Source of the DNA: Chloroflexia bacterium SDU3-3
Lineage (GTDB): Bacteria; Chloroflexota; Chloroflexia; Chloroflexales; Roseiflexaceae
DNA length: 64,000 bases
Direction: 5' to 3'
Assembly: GCA_009268125.1 (NCBI GenBank)
Contig: WBOU01000007.1
Span: 248,001-312,000 of the forward strand
The notes under the pieces are model-generated. The model did not search any database. It was not told the origin of the DNA and saw only the letters and a program-made list of their open reading frames with translations. The position numbers and the translations under genes were made by a program. The stretch's first letter is position 1, and every line of letters starts with the position of its first letter. Below are positions 44,292-53,556 of this stretch, in pieces.

Positions 44292-47270
44292 ATGACATCA
44301 TCGCCTGACCCCCTGACCGCCATCCCCAATCATGTCCTAGCGCAGATCACCGGCGCGCGGCGCAAGGCCCTGATCGAGCATCTGGTGCGCTGGGATGCGC
44401 CCCAGGCCGCGCTGGCTGCGGTGGACTACTGGCGCACCACCCAGCCCGATCTGGCCACGCTGCGCGAGCTGCGGGCCGCGCTGCTGACCCAGCTGGGCCG
44501 TGCGGCGGATGCGCTGCCGCTGCTGGAAGCGCTGGACGCCGAGCGCGGCCCCACCCAGAGCCGCCGCGCCGCCCGTGTGCGCGCGCTGGCCGCGCTGGGC
44601 GAGTACGCCCAGGCCCACGCGCTGCTGCCCGAGGGCGCAGATGACCCGCAGGTCTGGCGGCAGCGCGCCGAGCTGCACTGGGCCGAGGGCCGCTTCGCCG
44701 AGGCCGAGGCGGCCCTGGGCCGCATGGCCGCGCTGCTGCCCGAGGGCGTGCTGCCCACCCGCTCGCTGGCCGAGCTGGCCCTGGCGCGCGGCGATGCCGC
44801 CGAGGCGCGGCGGCTGCTGGCCGCCCGCGTGGCTCGCCTGGCCGATGAGCCGCCCGCCGTGCGCGACCTGCAGCTGCTGCGGCAGGCCGCCCATGCGCTG
44901 GGCGATGCCCATGCTACCGCCGAGCTGGACGCCCAGCTGGCGCGGCGGCGCGAGGCCGAGGAGCGCAAGCTGCGCGCCGAGCTGGGCCTGGATGCGCCGC
45001 CCGCCGAGCAGCCAGCGCCCCAGGTGGAGCTGCTGGCCCACCACGCCGAGGCCAGCGTGGACGAGGCCGCGCTGGCCTCGCTGCGCGAGCACTTTGGCTT
45101 CGGTTCGCTGCGCCCCGGCCAGTCCACGGTTATCCGGCGGGTGCTGGCGGGCGAGCACGTGCTGGGCATCCTGCCCACCGGCGCGGGCAAGTCGCTCACC
45201 TACCAGCTGCCCGCGCTGATGATGGACGGCGCGACCCTGGTGATCTCGCCGCTGATCGCGCTGATGAAGGACCAGATCGACAATCTGCCGCCCGCCCTGG
45301 CCGAGCACGCCACCACGATCAACAGCTCGCTTGAGGGCGGCGAGGTGGCCGCGCGGCTGCGCGGCATCGCCGAGGGCCGCTACAAGCTGATCTTTGTCGC
45401 GCCCGAGCGGCTGCGCCAGCAGACCTTTGTCGAGGCGCTGCGCCGCGTGGGGCTGGCCCGTGTGGTGGTGGATGAGGCCCACTGCGTGTCGCTGTGGGGC
45501 ATGAGCTTCCGGCCAGACTACCTGTTTATCCGCCGCGCGCTGGTGGCGCTGGGCGGCCCGCCGGTGCTGGCCCTGACGGCCACGGCCACCCCCGAGACCG
45601 AGGACGAGATCAAGGGCCAGCTAGGCGACCTGGCCACCGTGCGCACCTCGGTGTTTCGCCCGAACCTGCGCTTCGAGGTGGTGCAGGTGGCCAACAAGAG
45701 CGAGAAGCTGGCGGCTACGCTCGACCTGTGCCGCGCCATCGCGGGGCCGGTGGTGGTGTACGTGCGCTCGCGCGAGGGCTGCGAGGAGGTGGCACACTAC
45801 CTGCGGCAGAAGGGCGAGTCGGCGGCACACTACCACGCGCAGATCGCCGACCGCTCCGCCGTGCAGGATCAGTTCATGAGCGGCGAGGTGCGCATCCTGG
45901 TGGCCACGGTGGCCTTCGGCATGGGCGTGGACAAGGCCGACGTGCGGGCGATTATCCACTACAACCTGCCGCAGAGCATCGAGGCCTACTACCAAGAGGC
46001 TGGCCGCGCCGGTCGCGATGGCCAGCCCGCGCGCTGCGTGCTGCTCTACGCCCCCACCGACAAGGGCCAGCTGACCGGCTGGCTGCGCGAGGATGCGCTG
46101 ACCAAGGAGTACCTGCGCGAGATCTACCGCTGGCTGCGCCGCGCGGTCGGCGGGCTGTGGGGCGTGGTCTCGCTCGATGAGCTGCGCCGCGACCTGCGCG
46201 AGCAAGACGAGACGCGCATGCGCGTGGCCCTGGGTATGCTGGAGCGCGTGGGCCTGCTGGTGCGCCACTTCGACCTGCCGCGCTCGGTCACGATCACGCT
46301 GCGCGATCAGCTGCTGGATGATGCCCAGCTGCGCGATTTTGCCGATGTGGCTGGATTGGACTATCTCGCCCAGACGGGCGTGGACCTGATCGGCTGCGCC
46401 GAGGCCATGGGACTGGCCCCCGACGCGCTGGAGCGCATGGTGATCGGCTGGCACAGCCAGGGGCTGCTGCGCTACGCCGCATCCGCCCGCGATGTGCTGC
46501 TGGAGATGCGCCGCGCTGGGCCGGATGTGGGCGCGGATCTGGATGCGCTGCTCCAGGAGTACGCGGCCCGACAGAACGAGCGGATCGAGGCGATCGCCAG
46601 CTACGCCCGCTCGGCGCGCTGCCGCCATCGGCTGCTGGCCGAGCACTTCGGCGAGCAGCTCGATGCCTGTGGCTCCTCGTGCGACATGTGCGCGCCCGAT
46701 GGTGCGGCCCGCCCGGCCTCGGCAGCGCCGCGCCGCGCCCCAGCGCTGTCGCTGGCCCCGGCGACCATGGCCCAGGCGCTGCTTGCGGCGGTGGCCGAGC
46801 TGCCCGGCCAGCTGGGCGAGAAGGAGCTGGTGTGCGTGGCGCTGGGCGTGCCGGGCTACCCGCCCTGCGCGGCCTACGGCCAGCTGGCCGGGGCCGACTT
46901 CGCCGCCGTGCGCGGGGCGGTGGCGGCGCTGCTGGCATCGGGGCGGCTGGCCTACCGCAGCCGCACCCTAGTGGTGGCCGATGGCCCGCCCCGGCCCGCC
47001 GGGCCAGATTTTGCCCAAAATACGATCATCCGCTGTCTGAGCCATATGCCCTTCGCGGTGGGGAAATCGGGCCTGGCCAAGGTGCTGAAGGGCGCGGCGG
47101 GCAGCCCGATCGGCCCCGAGCGCTGCGCCGAGTATGCGGCGCTGGGCCACATGACCGGGGCCGCGATCGAGGCCGAGATCGAGCGCATGATCGGGGCTGG
47201 CCTGCTGCTGCGCAGCGAGGGGCCGCGCCCGCTGCTGCGCCTGGCCGATCACGCCGAGCTGGTGGATTGA
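44292..47270 (+). CDS. recQ: RecQ-type DNA helicase with N-terminal TPR-like domain
   Basis: 3'-5' helicase for recombination repair. 992 aa, longer than E. coli RecQ. An Ala/Leu-rich helical-repeat region (about 1-225) resembling TPRs precedes the helicase. Motif 0 FGFGSLRPGQ, motif I LPTGAGKSLTYQLPA, motif II VVDEAHCVSLWGMSFRPDY, motif III ALTATATP, and motifs V and VI ATVAFGMGVDKADVRAIIHYNLP and YYQEAGRAGRDG are all present. The zinc site is CRHR..C....C..C (about 778-803). The aromatic loop reads SLWGMSFRPDY, where most RecQ proteins have SQWGHDFRP. The last 170 residues are a winged-helix-like tail. GAGGGA supports the ATG at 44292. Confidence 0.93.
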   Translation: MTSSPDPLTAIPNHVLAQITGARRKALIEHLVRWDAPQAALAAVDYWRTTQPDLATLRELRAALLTQLGRAADALPLLEALDAERGPTQSRRAARVRALAALGEYAQAHALLPEGADDPQVWRQRAELHWAEGRFAEAEAALGRMAALLPEGVLPTRSLAELALARGDAAEARRLLAARVARLADEPPAVRDLQLLRQAAHALGDAHATAELDAQLARRREAEERKLRAELGLDAPPAEQPAPQVELLAHHAEASVDEAALASLREHFGFGSLRPGQSTVIRRVLAGEHVLGILPTGAGKSLTYQLPALMMDGATLVISPLIALMKDQIDNLPPALAEHATTINSSLEGGEVAARLRGIAEGRYKLIFVAPERLRQQTFVEALRRVGLARVVVDEAHCVSLWGMSFRPDYLFIRRALVALGGPPVLALTATATPETEDEIKGQLGDLATVRTSVFRPNLRFEVVQVANKSEKLAATLDLCRAIAGPVVVYVRSREGCEEVAHYLRQKGESAAHYHAQIADRSAVQDQFMSGEVRILVATVAFGMGVDKADVRAIIHYNLPQSIEAYYQEAGRAGRDGQPARCVLLYAPTDKGQLTGWLREDALTKEYLREIYRWLRRAVGGLWGVVSLDELRRDLREQDETRMRVALGMLERVGLLVRHFDLPRSVTITLRDQLLDDAQLRDFADVAGLDYLAQTGVDLIGCAEAMGLAPDALERMVIGWHSQGLLRYAASARDVLLEMRRAGPDVGADLDALLQEYAARQNERIEAIASYARSARCRHRLLAEHFGEQLDACGSSCDMCAPDGAARPASAAPRRAPALSLAPATMAQALLAAVAELPGQLGEKELVCVALGVPGYPPCAAYGQLAGADFAAVRGAVAALLASGRLAYRSRTLVVADGPPRPAGPDFAQNTIIRCLSHMPFAVGKSGLAKVLKGAAGSPIGPERCAEYAALGHMTGAAIEAEIERMIGAGLLLRSEGPRPLLRLADHAELVD

Positions 47271-47286
47271 TCCAGCGGCGCTGCCG

Positions 47287-47325
47287 AGCGGGCTGCTGCG
47301 CACCGGCGCGGCGGCCCGCTTTTTT
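47287..47325 (+). terminator. Terminator after recQ
   Basis: Fifteen-pair stem AGCGGGCTGCTGCGC / GCGCGGCGGCCCGCT with two wobbles, short loop, then six T, 17 bases after the stop. Confidence 0.85.
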
Positions 47326-47348
47326 CATGGCGCGGCGTACGGCTGTGC

Positions 47349-47354
47349 TATACT
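47349..47354 (+). promoter_or_regulatory. -10-like TATACT before M23 peptidase gene
   Basis: GCTATACTGG about 25 bases before the ATG; the predicted leader would be very short and no ribosome site is visible. Confidence 0.35.
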
Positions 47355-47378
47355 GGCGGCGCGATACCAAACCTTCTC

Positions 47379-49232
47379 ATGGAACGAACCTTGGACCACT
47401 CACCCCGAAAACGCTACCACGCCCGCCGCCGGGCCGTCGAGGCGCGCCGCCGCTCGTTTGCCATCCTGCTCTCTGTGGTCGTCGGCGTGCCCCTGTTGGG
47501 CTGGCTGCTCTGGCCTAGGCCCAGCGCCCAGCAGCCGCTGGCCGCCGATCTGCCGCAGGCGGTCGACCAGGCCGGCACGCCCATCGCGGTGGTGCAGGCG
47601 GCCCCCATCCACGGCCCCGCGCGCTACTTTCACGACCAGCGGCTCACCTACGAGCCGGGCTTCTACGCGCCGCAGATCCAGGCCTTTTTGGACAGCCAGC
47701 CCGGCACCCTGGCCTCGTTTGAGGCCCCGGTGGGCGGGCGCGATCACACATTTGCCGAGATCGTGCTAGGCCAGAGCCTATACTACAGCGTGAACCCCAA
47801 GGTGGTGCTGGCGCTGCTGGAGAGCCAGGGCCAGCTGCTGACCCGGCCCAAGCCCAGCGCCGAGCAGCTGGCCTGGGCCATGGGCTACCGCACCCCCGAC
47901 ACCAAGCCCAACGAGGATAAGCTGCGCGGCCTGCAGGCTCAGATCCGCTACGCCGTGCGCCAGCTGCTCTACGCGCGGCGCGACTACGCCGACCCGCCGT
48001 CGCTGACCTTCGCCGACAAGAAGACCGCGCCCGCCGACCCCGGCTGGGAGCTGGGCGAGTACGCGCTGGCCCGCGCGCTGGCTCCCGCCACCACCAGCGC
48101 GAAGCTGGCCGAGCGCATGCAGGCCTTCGAGTCGACCTACACCGCTCTGTTCGGCGACCCGCGCCCCGCCCCCGAGGGCTGGCCCGGGCCTGCCGAGCCG
48201 TTCCTGGCCTGGCCGCTACAGGGGCCGGAGCGCGTGACCTCGTTTTTCGACCACGATGGCCCCTTCCTGAGCACAAACGGCGGCACCTTCAGCTACTGGG
48301 GCGAGAACGAGCCGACGCTCTCCTACGACGGCCACGACGGCTGGGACTACGCCGCCCGCCCGCCCGACCCCGCGCTGGCCGCCGCCGATGGCACCGTGGT
48401 GTTCGCGGGCAATGCCGACGACAACTGCGCCACCACGGCGGCAGTGATCGACCACGGCAATGGCTACCGCACGCTCTACTGGCACCTCAGCGAGGTGGAT
48501 GTGGCTATCGGCCAAGCGGTGAAGGCTGGCCAGCCCATCGGCGTGATCGGCGCGAGCGGCTGCGCGCAGGGGCCGCATCTGCACTTCGGCGTGCAGTACC
48601 TGGGCCGCAACACCGACCCCTACGGCTACTGCGGCAAGCTGGCCGACCCATGGTCCATCAATGTTGGCGGAATCCTCAGCACGTGGCTGTGGAAGGATTT
48701 CCCCTCGCCGTGCGGCCCTCCGCCCGCTGGCGCGCTGGTGGTGGACACCGACTCGGCGGGCTTCGCCAAGAGCGGGGCCTGGGCGTCGGTGCCGATCGGC
48801 TACGGCGGCTCGGCGCTATATGCCCGCTCGCTCGGCCCGCCGCCCACCAGCCCGGCCCTGCCCAGCGCCGCCCCCGAGGCCACGCAGGCCATCACCGCCA
48901 CGCGCGTGCTCACCGCCACCGCCACGGCGCTGCCCAGCGCCACCGCAAGCTACCGCCCCGAGATCCCCGCCGCCGGGCGCTACCGCGTGCTGGCCTACAT
49001 CCCCTATGCGCTCAACGGGCTGGATGACGGCGTGGGCGTCACCTACCGCATCCGCTCAAGCGCGGGCGAGGCGCAGGTGGCGGTGGACATGGGCCTTGAG
49101 GCCAACGCCTGGGTGGATCTGGGCACCTACGCCTTCGCTCCTGGCGCTGCCGAGGTGGTGCTGGAGAACCGCTCGGCGGCGGGCGGGCAGAGCGTGTGGG
49201 CCGATGCCGTGATCTGGCTGCCCCAGCCCTAG
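47379..49232 (+). CDS. Membrane-anchored M23 (LytM-type) metallopeptidase
   Basis: 617 aa. A basic N-terminus and one helix (about 27-46) anchor the protein outside the membrane. A helical region (about 80-270) is followed by the M23 domain: zinc ligands in HDGWDYA and GPHLHFGVQ, with YWHLSEV in the fold. A Thr/Ala/Pro linker leads to a C-terminal beta domain beginning VVDTDSAGFAKSGAW and ending VWADAVIW, like golvesin-type carbohydrate-binding modules. Likely cuts peptide cross-links in the cell wall during growth or division. The start has no ribosome site, so it may be leaderless. Confidence 0.88.
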   Translation: MERTLDHSPRKRYHARRRAVEARRRSFAILLSVVVGVPLLGWLLWPRPSAQQPLAADLPQAVDQAGTPIAVVQAAPIHGPARYFHDQRLTYEPGFYAPQIQAFLDSQPGTLASFEAPVGGRDHTFAEIVLGQSLYYSVNPKVVLALLESQGQLLTRPKPSAEQLAWAMGYRTPDTKPNEDKLRGLQAQIRYAVRQLLYARRDYADPPSLTFADKKTAPADPGWELGEYALARALAPATTSAKLAERMQAFESTYTALFGDPRPAPEGWPGPAEPFLAWPLQGPERVTSFFDHDGPFLSTNGGTFSYWGENEPTLSYDGHDGWDYAARPPDPALAAADGTVVFAGNADDNCATTAAVIDHGNGYRTLYWHLSEVDVAIGQAVKAGQPIGVIGASGCAQGPHLHFGVQYLGRNTDPYGYCGKLADPWSINVGGILSTWLWKDFPSPCGPPPAGALVVDTDSAGFAKSGAWASVPIGYGGSALYARSLGPPPTSPALPSAAPEATQAITATRVLTATATALPSATASYRPEIPAAGRYRVLAYIPYALNGLDDGVGVTYRIRSSAGEAQVAVDMGLEANAWVDLGTYAFAPGAAEVVLENRSAAGGQSVWADAVIWLPQP

Positions 49233-49255
49233 CAGAAGCTCAGCAGGGCAGATGG

Positions 49256-49261
49256 TATAAT
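49256..49261 (+). promoter_or_regulatory. -10 element TATAAT before the GAF kinase gene
   Basis: GGTATAAT 47 bases upstream of the start codon, same GG-TATAA context as the elements at 9495 and 44254. Confidence 0.45.
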
Positions 49262-49308
49262 TCCTTCTATAGCGAACGACGACCGTTCTGAAATGCTGAT
49301 GGGGCGCT

Positions 49309-51276
49309 ATGTTTAAAGCCCAGACAACGATATTGACCATGCTGATCGAGGAGCTGCGCAACTCCTCGCCCGAGCTTGGCGAGCTGATCGATCAGGTGGT
49401 GCAGTCGCACCCTATCGAGTACCGGCGCGCGCGCCTGCGCACGATCGGCGCGTACTGGTATCGGCAGGGTGGCGAGCCAGAGGTGCTGGCCGAGCTCGGA
49501 TTGGCGCTGGCCGAGCGATCCAGCATCGAGCCAGGCATCGTGCTGGCCGAGCTGCTGATGGCCTACGGCGCGGCCCGCGACGAGCAGCACACCCGCCAGT
49601 GGGAAAACGACCTGATGCGGCGCATGGCCGAGCTGCGCGGCCTGCACCGCGTGATCTCGGCGGCCAACTCGACCCTGGACCTCGACACATCGATGCAGAC
49701 CGTGGTGGAGACGGTGGCCGAGGTGATGGGCGTAGAGATCTGTTCGGTCTACCTGTTCGACAAGAACAGCTACGACCTCACCCTGCGTGCCACCAAGGGC
49801 CTCAGCAACGCCGCCATCGGCCACATCCGCGTGTCCATGGGCGAGGGCATCACCGGCTGGGCCGCCAAGGAGGGCCGCCCGGTCTCGGTGGCCGACGTGC
49901 GCCGCGAGCTGCGCTTCCAGCAGGAGCCAGCCCTGGGCGACCACGAGTACCGCGCCATGCTGGCCGTGCCCATCGTGCTGTTCTCCGCCGAGCGCTTCCA
50001 TATCGACTCCGACAAGCTCCAGGGCGTGATCAGCATCCAGACCCACGGCCCCCGCGAGTTCACCGCCGAGGAGATCAACTTTGTCGAGACGGTGGCGGGC
50101 GAGCTGGCCTTCTTCATCGTGAACGCCCAGCTCTACCAGCAGACTGGCGACCAGCTGACCCAGAAGCTGCGCGAGCTGACCACGCTCCAGCAGGTCTCCA
50201 AGCGCATCGCCGAGCAGCTCAACCTCGAAGAGGTGCTGAAGCTGATCGTGGCCAAGGCCGTGGATCTGGCCCACGTCGATCGCGCCGACATCTTCCGCAC
50301 CGGCGACCAGGATGGCAAGCTGGAGCTGGCCGCGACCTACGGCGGCAACAAGCGCGACGGCGTGCTGCAGTTCATCGTCCACGCCGTGCGCGAGGGCAGG
50401 CCGCTGGCGGTGCTGAATGCCTATAGCGACTCGCGCTTCCCCGACCTGGCCCACGTGGCGGCGGAGGAGGGCTTCTACTCGCTGTTCTGCATGCCGCTGC
50501 ACACGCGCGGCCACACCATCGGCGCGATCTGCCTCTACACCCGCGAGGCCCGCCACTTCGACTACGAGCAGGTTCGGCTGCTGGCCACCTTCGCCGACGA
50601 GGCCGCCATCGCCATCGAGAACGCCCGCCTCTACGATGAGAGCCAGCGCGCCCTGGCCGTGAAGTCGGCCATGCTTCAGGAGATGCACCACCGCGTGCGC
50701 AACAACCTGCAGACCATCTCGGCGCTGCTGATGATGCAGCTGCGGCGCATCGGCTCGGACGAGAAGTCGGCGGCGGCGCTGCGCGACAGCATCGCCCGCA
50801 TCCAGGCCATCGCCGCCGTGCACAACCTGCTGTGCCGCGAGGACGTGGGCATCACCACCGTCGAGGCGGTGGCCTGGCAGATCGTCGAGAGCGCCCAGGC
50901 CAGCCTGGTCAGCCCCGAGCGCCCCATCCGCTTCGACGTGCAGGGCAAGGGCGTCTCCATCGGCTCGCGCGACGCCACGGTGCTGGCGATCGTGATCAAC
51001 GAGCTGATGGGCAACGCGCTCTCGCACGGCCTCTCGGTCGAGGGCGGGCAGGTGATCATCGTTACCGACGAGAGCCTAGCCACCACCACGGTGGAGGTGC
51101 GCGACGACGGCCCCTCGCACGCCGAGCCGACCGAGTCGAGCAGCGGCAGCGGCTTTGGGCTTCAGATCATCCGCACCCTGGTGATCGACGACCTGGAGGG
51201 CCACTTCGAGCTGCGCGAGGTCGATGGCTGGATGCACGCCATCGTGACCTTCCCGAAGCGCATGTGGCAAGAGTAG
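49309..51276 (+). CDS. Soluble sensor histidine kinase, GAF-GAF-HisKA_2
   Basis: 655 aa, no membrane segment. A helical start (1-100), two GAF domains (about 110-280 and 300-455), then a HisKA_2 kinase core: phospho-acceptor in EMHHRVRNNLQTISALL (His about 463), N box ELMGNALSHGL, a compact G1 EVRDDGP and G2 GSGFGLQIIRTLV. HisKA_2 kinases often act with CheY-like or PAS-linked receivers; none is adjacent here. The two GAF domains imply small-molecule or light input from the cytoplasm. It has its own -10 element. Confidence 0.9.
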   Translation: MFKAQTTILTMLIEELRNSSPELGELIDQVVQSHPIEYRRARLRTIGAYWYRQGGEPEVLAELGLALAERSSIEPGIVLAELLMAYGAARDEQHTRQWENDLMRRMAELRGLHRVISAANSTLDLDTSMQTVVETVAEVMGVEICSVYLFDKNSYDLTLRATKGLSNAAIGHIRVSMGEGITGWAAKEGRPVSVADVRRELRFQQEPALGDHEYRAMLAVPIVLFSAERFHIDSDKLQGVISIQTHGPREFTAEEINFVETVAGELAFFIVNAQLYQQTGDQLTQKLRELTTLQQVSKRIAEQLNLEEVLKLIVAKAVDLAHVDRADIFRTGDQDGKLELAATYGGNKRDGVLQFIVHAVREGRPLAVLNAYSDSRFPDLAHVAAEEGFYSLFCMPLHTRGHTIGAICLYTREARHFDYEQVRLLATFADEAAIAIENARLYDESQRALAVKSAMLQEMHHRVRNNLQTISALLMMQLRRIGSDEKSAAALRDSIARIQAIAAVHNLLCREDVGITTVEAVAWQIVESAQASLVSPERPIRFDVQGKGVSIGSRDATVLAIVINELMGNALSHGLSVEGGQVIIVTDESLATTTVEVRDDGPSHAEPTESSSGSGFGLQIIRTLVIDDLEGHFELREVDGWMHAIVTFPKRMWQE

Positions 51277-51330
51277 GTGTCCCCAAGGGGCGGCCCAGCC
51301 GCCCCTGAATCTATACAGAAAGAATCCCCT

Positions 51331-52425
51331 ATGAGCACGCGATTGGAAACGCTCGGCGCGGCGCTTGGCCGCTCTGGGCTGGATGCGGTGGCGGTGGTGG
51401 CGGGCGGCAACCTGCGCTACCTGACAGGGCTTGATCTGCACGGCGGCATGCGCGTGATGGTGGCCTTCTTCCCGGCCAAGGGCGAGCCTGCCTTTGTGCT
51501 GCCCGCGCTGGAGGCCCCGCGCGCCAAGGCGATCGTGCCCTTCCCGATGCGCTACTACACCTGGACAGATGACGAGGGCCCGGCCCGCGCCCTGGCCGAG
51601 TGCGCCCGCGACCTCGGCCTGCCCGGCGCGCGGCTGGGCGTCGAGTACGTGGGCATGCGCGTGTTCGAGCTGCGCGGCATCGAGCAGGCCGCGCCCGGCG
51701 TGCAGATCGAGGATGCCACCGCCCTGTTCGCCTCCCTGCGCATGACCAAGTCGGCGGAGGAGCTGACGGCCATGCGCACGGCGGTCGAGATCATCGAGAC
51801 CTCGCTGCGCACGGCCATCGGCCAGATCCGTGTGGGCATGACCGAGATCGAGCTGGCCGAGATCTGGGAGGCGGCGATGCGCCAACAGGGCAGCGCGCCC
51901 TCGTTCGAGACGATCATCGCCAGCGGCCCCAACGCGGCCAACCCCCACCACACCAACAGCCACCGCCAGTTTCAGCAGGGCGACCTGATCATCATGGACG
52001 GCGGCGCGCTGTTCGGCGGCTATGCGTCCGACATCACCCGCACCGTGGCCCTGGGCGAGCCAGCCCCCGAGCTGCGCCGGATCTACGATCTGGTGCTGGG
52101 TGCCAACACCGCAGGCCGCGAGGCGGTGGCCCCCGGCGCGGCCCCGCAGGATGTCGACCGCGCCGCACGCGGCGTGATCACGGCGGGCGGCTATGGCCCG
52201 CAGTTCCTGCACCGCACTGGCCACGGCCTGGGGCTGGAGGTGCACGAGCCGCCCTACATCCTGGAGGGCAACGCCGACCCGCTGCCGGTGGGTGCGACCT
52301 TCACGATCGAGCCGGGCATCTATGTTCAGGGCCTGGGCGGCGTGCGGATCGAGGATGATGTGGTGGTGACGGAGGACGGCGGCGAGAGCCTGACCACCTT
52401 CGAGCGCGAGCTGATTGTGCTGTAG
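51331..52425 (+). CDS. Xaa-Pro aminopeptidase-like M24 peptidase
   Basis: 364 aa. An N-terminal creatinase-like domain (1-125) and a pita-bread M24 domain with all metal ligands visible: Asp pair in MDGGALFGGYASDITRT, His in HRTGHGLGLEVHEPP, Glu in FTIEPGIY and Glu in VRIEDDVVV. It cleaves N-terminal residues before proline, or related dipeptides. The ATG at 51331 is preceded by AGAAAGAA; an in-frame ATG at 51277 overlaps the end of the kinase gene and is less likely. scpB starts five bases after its stop, so the two are cotranscribed. Confidence 0.92.
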   Translation: MSTRLETLGAALGRSGLDAVAVVAGGNLRYLTGLDLHGGMRVMVAFFPAKGEPAFVLPALEAPRAKAIVPFPMRYYTWTDDEGPARALAECARDLGLPGARLGVEYVGMRVFELRGIEQAAPGVQIEDATALFASLRMTKSAEELTAMRTAVEIIETSLRTAIGQIRVGMTEIELAEIWEAAMRQQGSAPSFETIIASGPNAANPHHTNSHRQFQQGDLIIMDGGALFGGYASDITRTVALGEPAPELRRIYDLVLGANTAGREAVAPGAAPQDVDRAARGVITAGGYGPQFLHRTGHGLGLEVHEPPYILEGNADPLPVGATFTIEPGIYVQGLGGVRIEDDVVVTEDGGESLTTFERELIVL

Positions 52426-52430
52426 CGCGT

Positions 52431-52991
52431 ATGGAAGAGCACCAGCCACAGCTGATCGACATGCCCGCCCCGCCCAAGCCCACCGTGGCCCAGCTGGTGG
52501 AGGCCCTGCTGTTCGTGTCCGGCGAGCCGCTGACGGTGGCCCAGCTGGCCAAGGCCGTCGAGGCCACACCCGACGCGGTCGAGGCCGCCCTGGCCGAGCT
52601 GGCCAGCCAGCCCGGGCGCGGTATCCGCGTCCAGCGCATGGACGACAGGCTCCAGCTGGTCTCGGCCCCCGAGGCCGGGCAGGCCATCGAGCGCCTGCTG
52701 GGCGTGCAGACCAGCGCGCGGCTCTCGGCGGCGGCGCTGGAGACGCTGGCGATTATCGCGTACCGCCAGCCGATCACGCGCGCCCAGGTTGACGAGGTGC
52801 GCGGTGTGGACAGCAGCGGCGTGGTGCGCGCCCTACTGGCCCGCGACCTGATCGCCGAGTCGGGCCGCCTAGAGACGGTGGGCCGCCCCATCCTCTACGC
52901 CGTCACCGAGCTGTTCCTGCGCCAGTTTGGCCTGAGCAGCCTAGGCGACCTGCCGCCGCTCGACATACCCCAGCCCACCCGCGAGGCCTAG
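52431..52991 (+). CDS. scpB: Segregation and condensation protein B
   Basis: 186 aa. Bridges the SMC-ScpA complex as a dimer and helps chromosome compaction and segregation. Two winged-helix domains: LVEALLFVSGEPLTVAQLAKA at the N-terminus and SAAALETLAIIAYRQPITRAQVDEVRGVDSSGVV in the second, followed by GRPILYAVTELFLRQFGL. No scpA or smc gene occurs in the window. It lies directly before the origin candidate and dnaA. Confidence 0.95.
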   Translation: MEEHQPQLIDMPAPPKPTVAQLVEALLFVSGEPLTVAQLAKAVEATPDAVEAALAELASQPGRGIRVQRMDDRLQLVSAPEAGQAIERLLGVQTSARLSAAALETLAIIAYRQPITRAQVDEVRGVDSSGVVRALLARDLIAESGRLETVGRPILYAVTELFLRQFGLSSLGDLPPLDIPQPTREA

Positions 52992-53009
52992 CCCCGATCT
53001 GCCTTGCCG

Positions 53010-53044
53010 AGCCGCCTGCGCCGCTGTGCGTGGGCGGCTTTGTT
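53010..53044 (+). terminator. Terminator after scpB
   Basis: Seven strong pairs AGCCGCC / GGCGGCT extended by weaker pairing to about twelve, then TTTGTTGT, 19 bases after the stop. Confidence 0.65.
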
Positions 53045-53188
53045 GTCTGGCACGGGCGGCGTTTGGTCGCGCCAGAACATGACCAGAACATTGCAAAAAA
53101 ATTTATAGTGCGTGCCAATCTGCACGATCTCGCCTATGTGGGATTGTCCACATGCTTACCCTGTTATCCACAGTGCTGTGGATAATTC

Positions 53189-53217
53189 TTGACAGACATA
53201 CACCTCAATTTTATAGC
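53189..53217 (+). promoter_or_regulatory. Possible dnaA promoter overlapping the origin hairpin
   Basis: TTGACA at 53189-53194, then 17 bases and TATAGC at 53212-53217 (four of six matches). The -10 lies in the left arm of the 23-base inverted repeat and DnaA boxes flank it, which would suit autoregulation by DnaA. Confidence 0.45.
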
Positions 53218-53247
53218 ATCTGTATGCTGTAAAATTGAGATGTATGT
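53196..53247. other. 23-bp inverted repeat within the origin candidate
   Basis: Arms 53196-53218 and 53225-53247 match at 21 of 23 positions, with a 6-base loop TCTGTA. Both mismatches would still pair as G-U in RNA or be tolerated in a cruciform. Neither arm is a DnaA box. Confidence 0.85.
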
Positions 53248-53556
53248 ATAGGAAAAAGAAGGTTATCCACATGTTAAGAGGCTCTGGATTGACATATGTC
53301 GGGCGAAAATCCCCAGTTTCCCCCATCACTACCCGTATACGAATGCCTAGGAGTATAAGGAATTGTAATAGAGATGCTGGGGTTTTCAGCTTGAAAAGGA
53401 TAGCTCCATACGGTATGATCTAGCCCATTGACGCAGAAATAGTTCTTCACCGTCTACCCCTGTATACCTGCTCCTGTCAGCGATTGACGTAACGCAGGCT
53501 CCGCCCCAAAGGGCTGAGCAGATCTAGACGTGTGTCTCTTTTTTGGGAGGTTGACA

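Larger units (their letters stand above)
53090..53300. other. oriC: Candidate chromosomal origin (DnaA-box cluster)
   Basis: Lies in the 565-base gap between scpB and dnaA. Three exact DnaA boxes TTATCCACA: 53164-53172 (+), 53177-53185 (-) and 53263-53271 (+), plus a one-mismatch TTGTCCACA at 53144-53152. An A/T-rich tract (about 53093-53108) and a large inverted repeat (53196-53247) between the boxes add to an origin-like layout. A position next to dnaA is typical of bacterial origins. No long AT-rich repeats were seen, so the unwinding element is uncertain. Confidence 0.75.
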
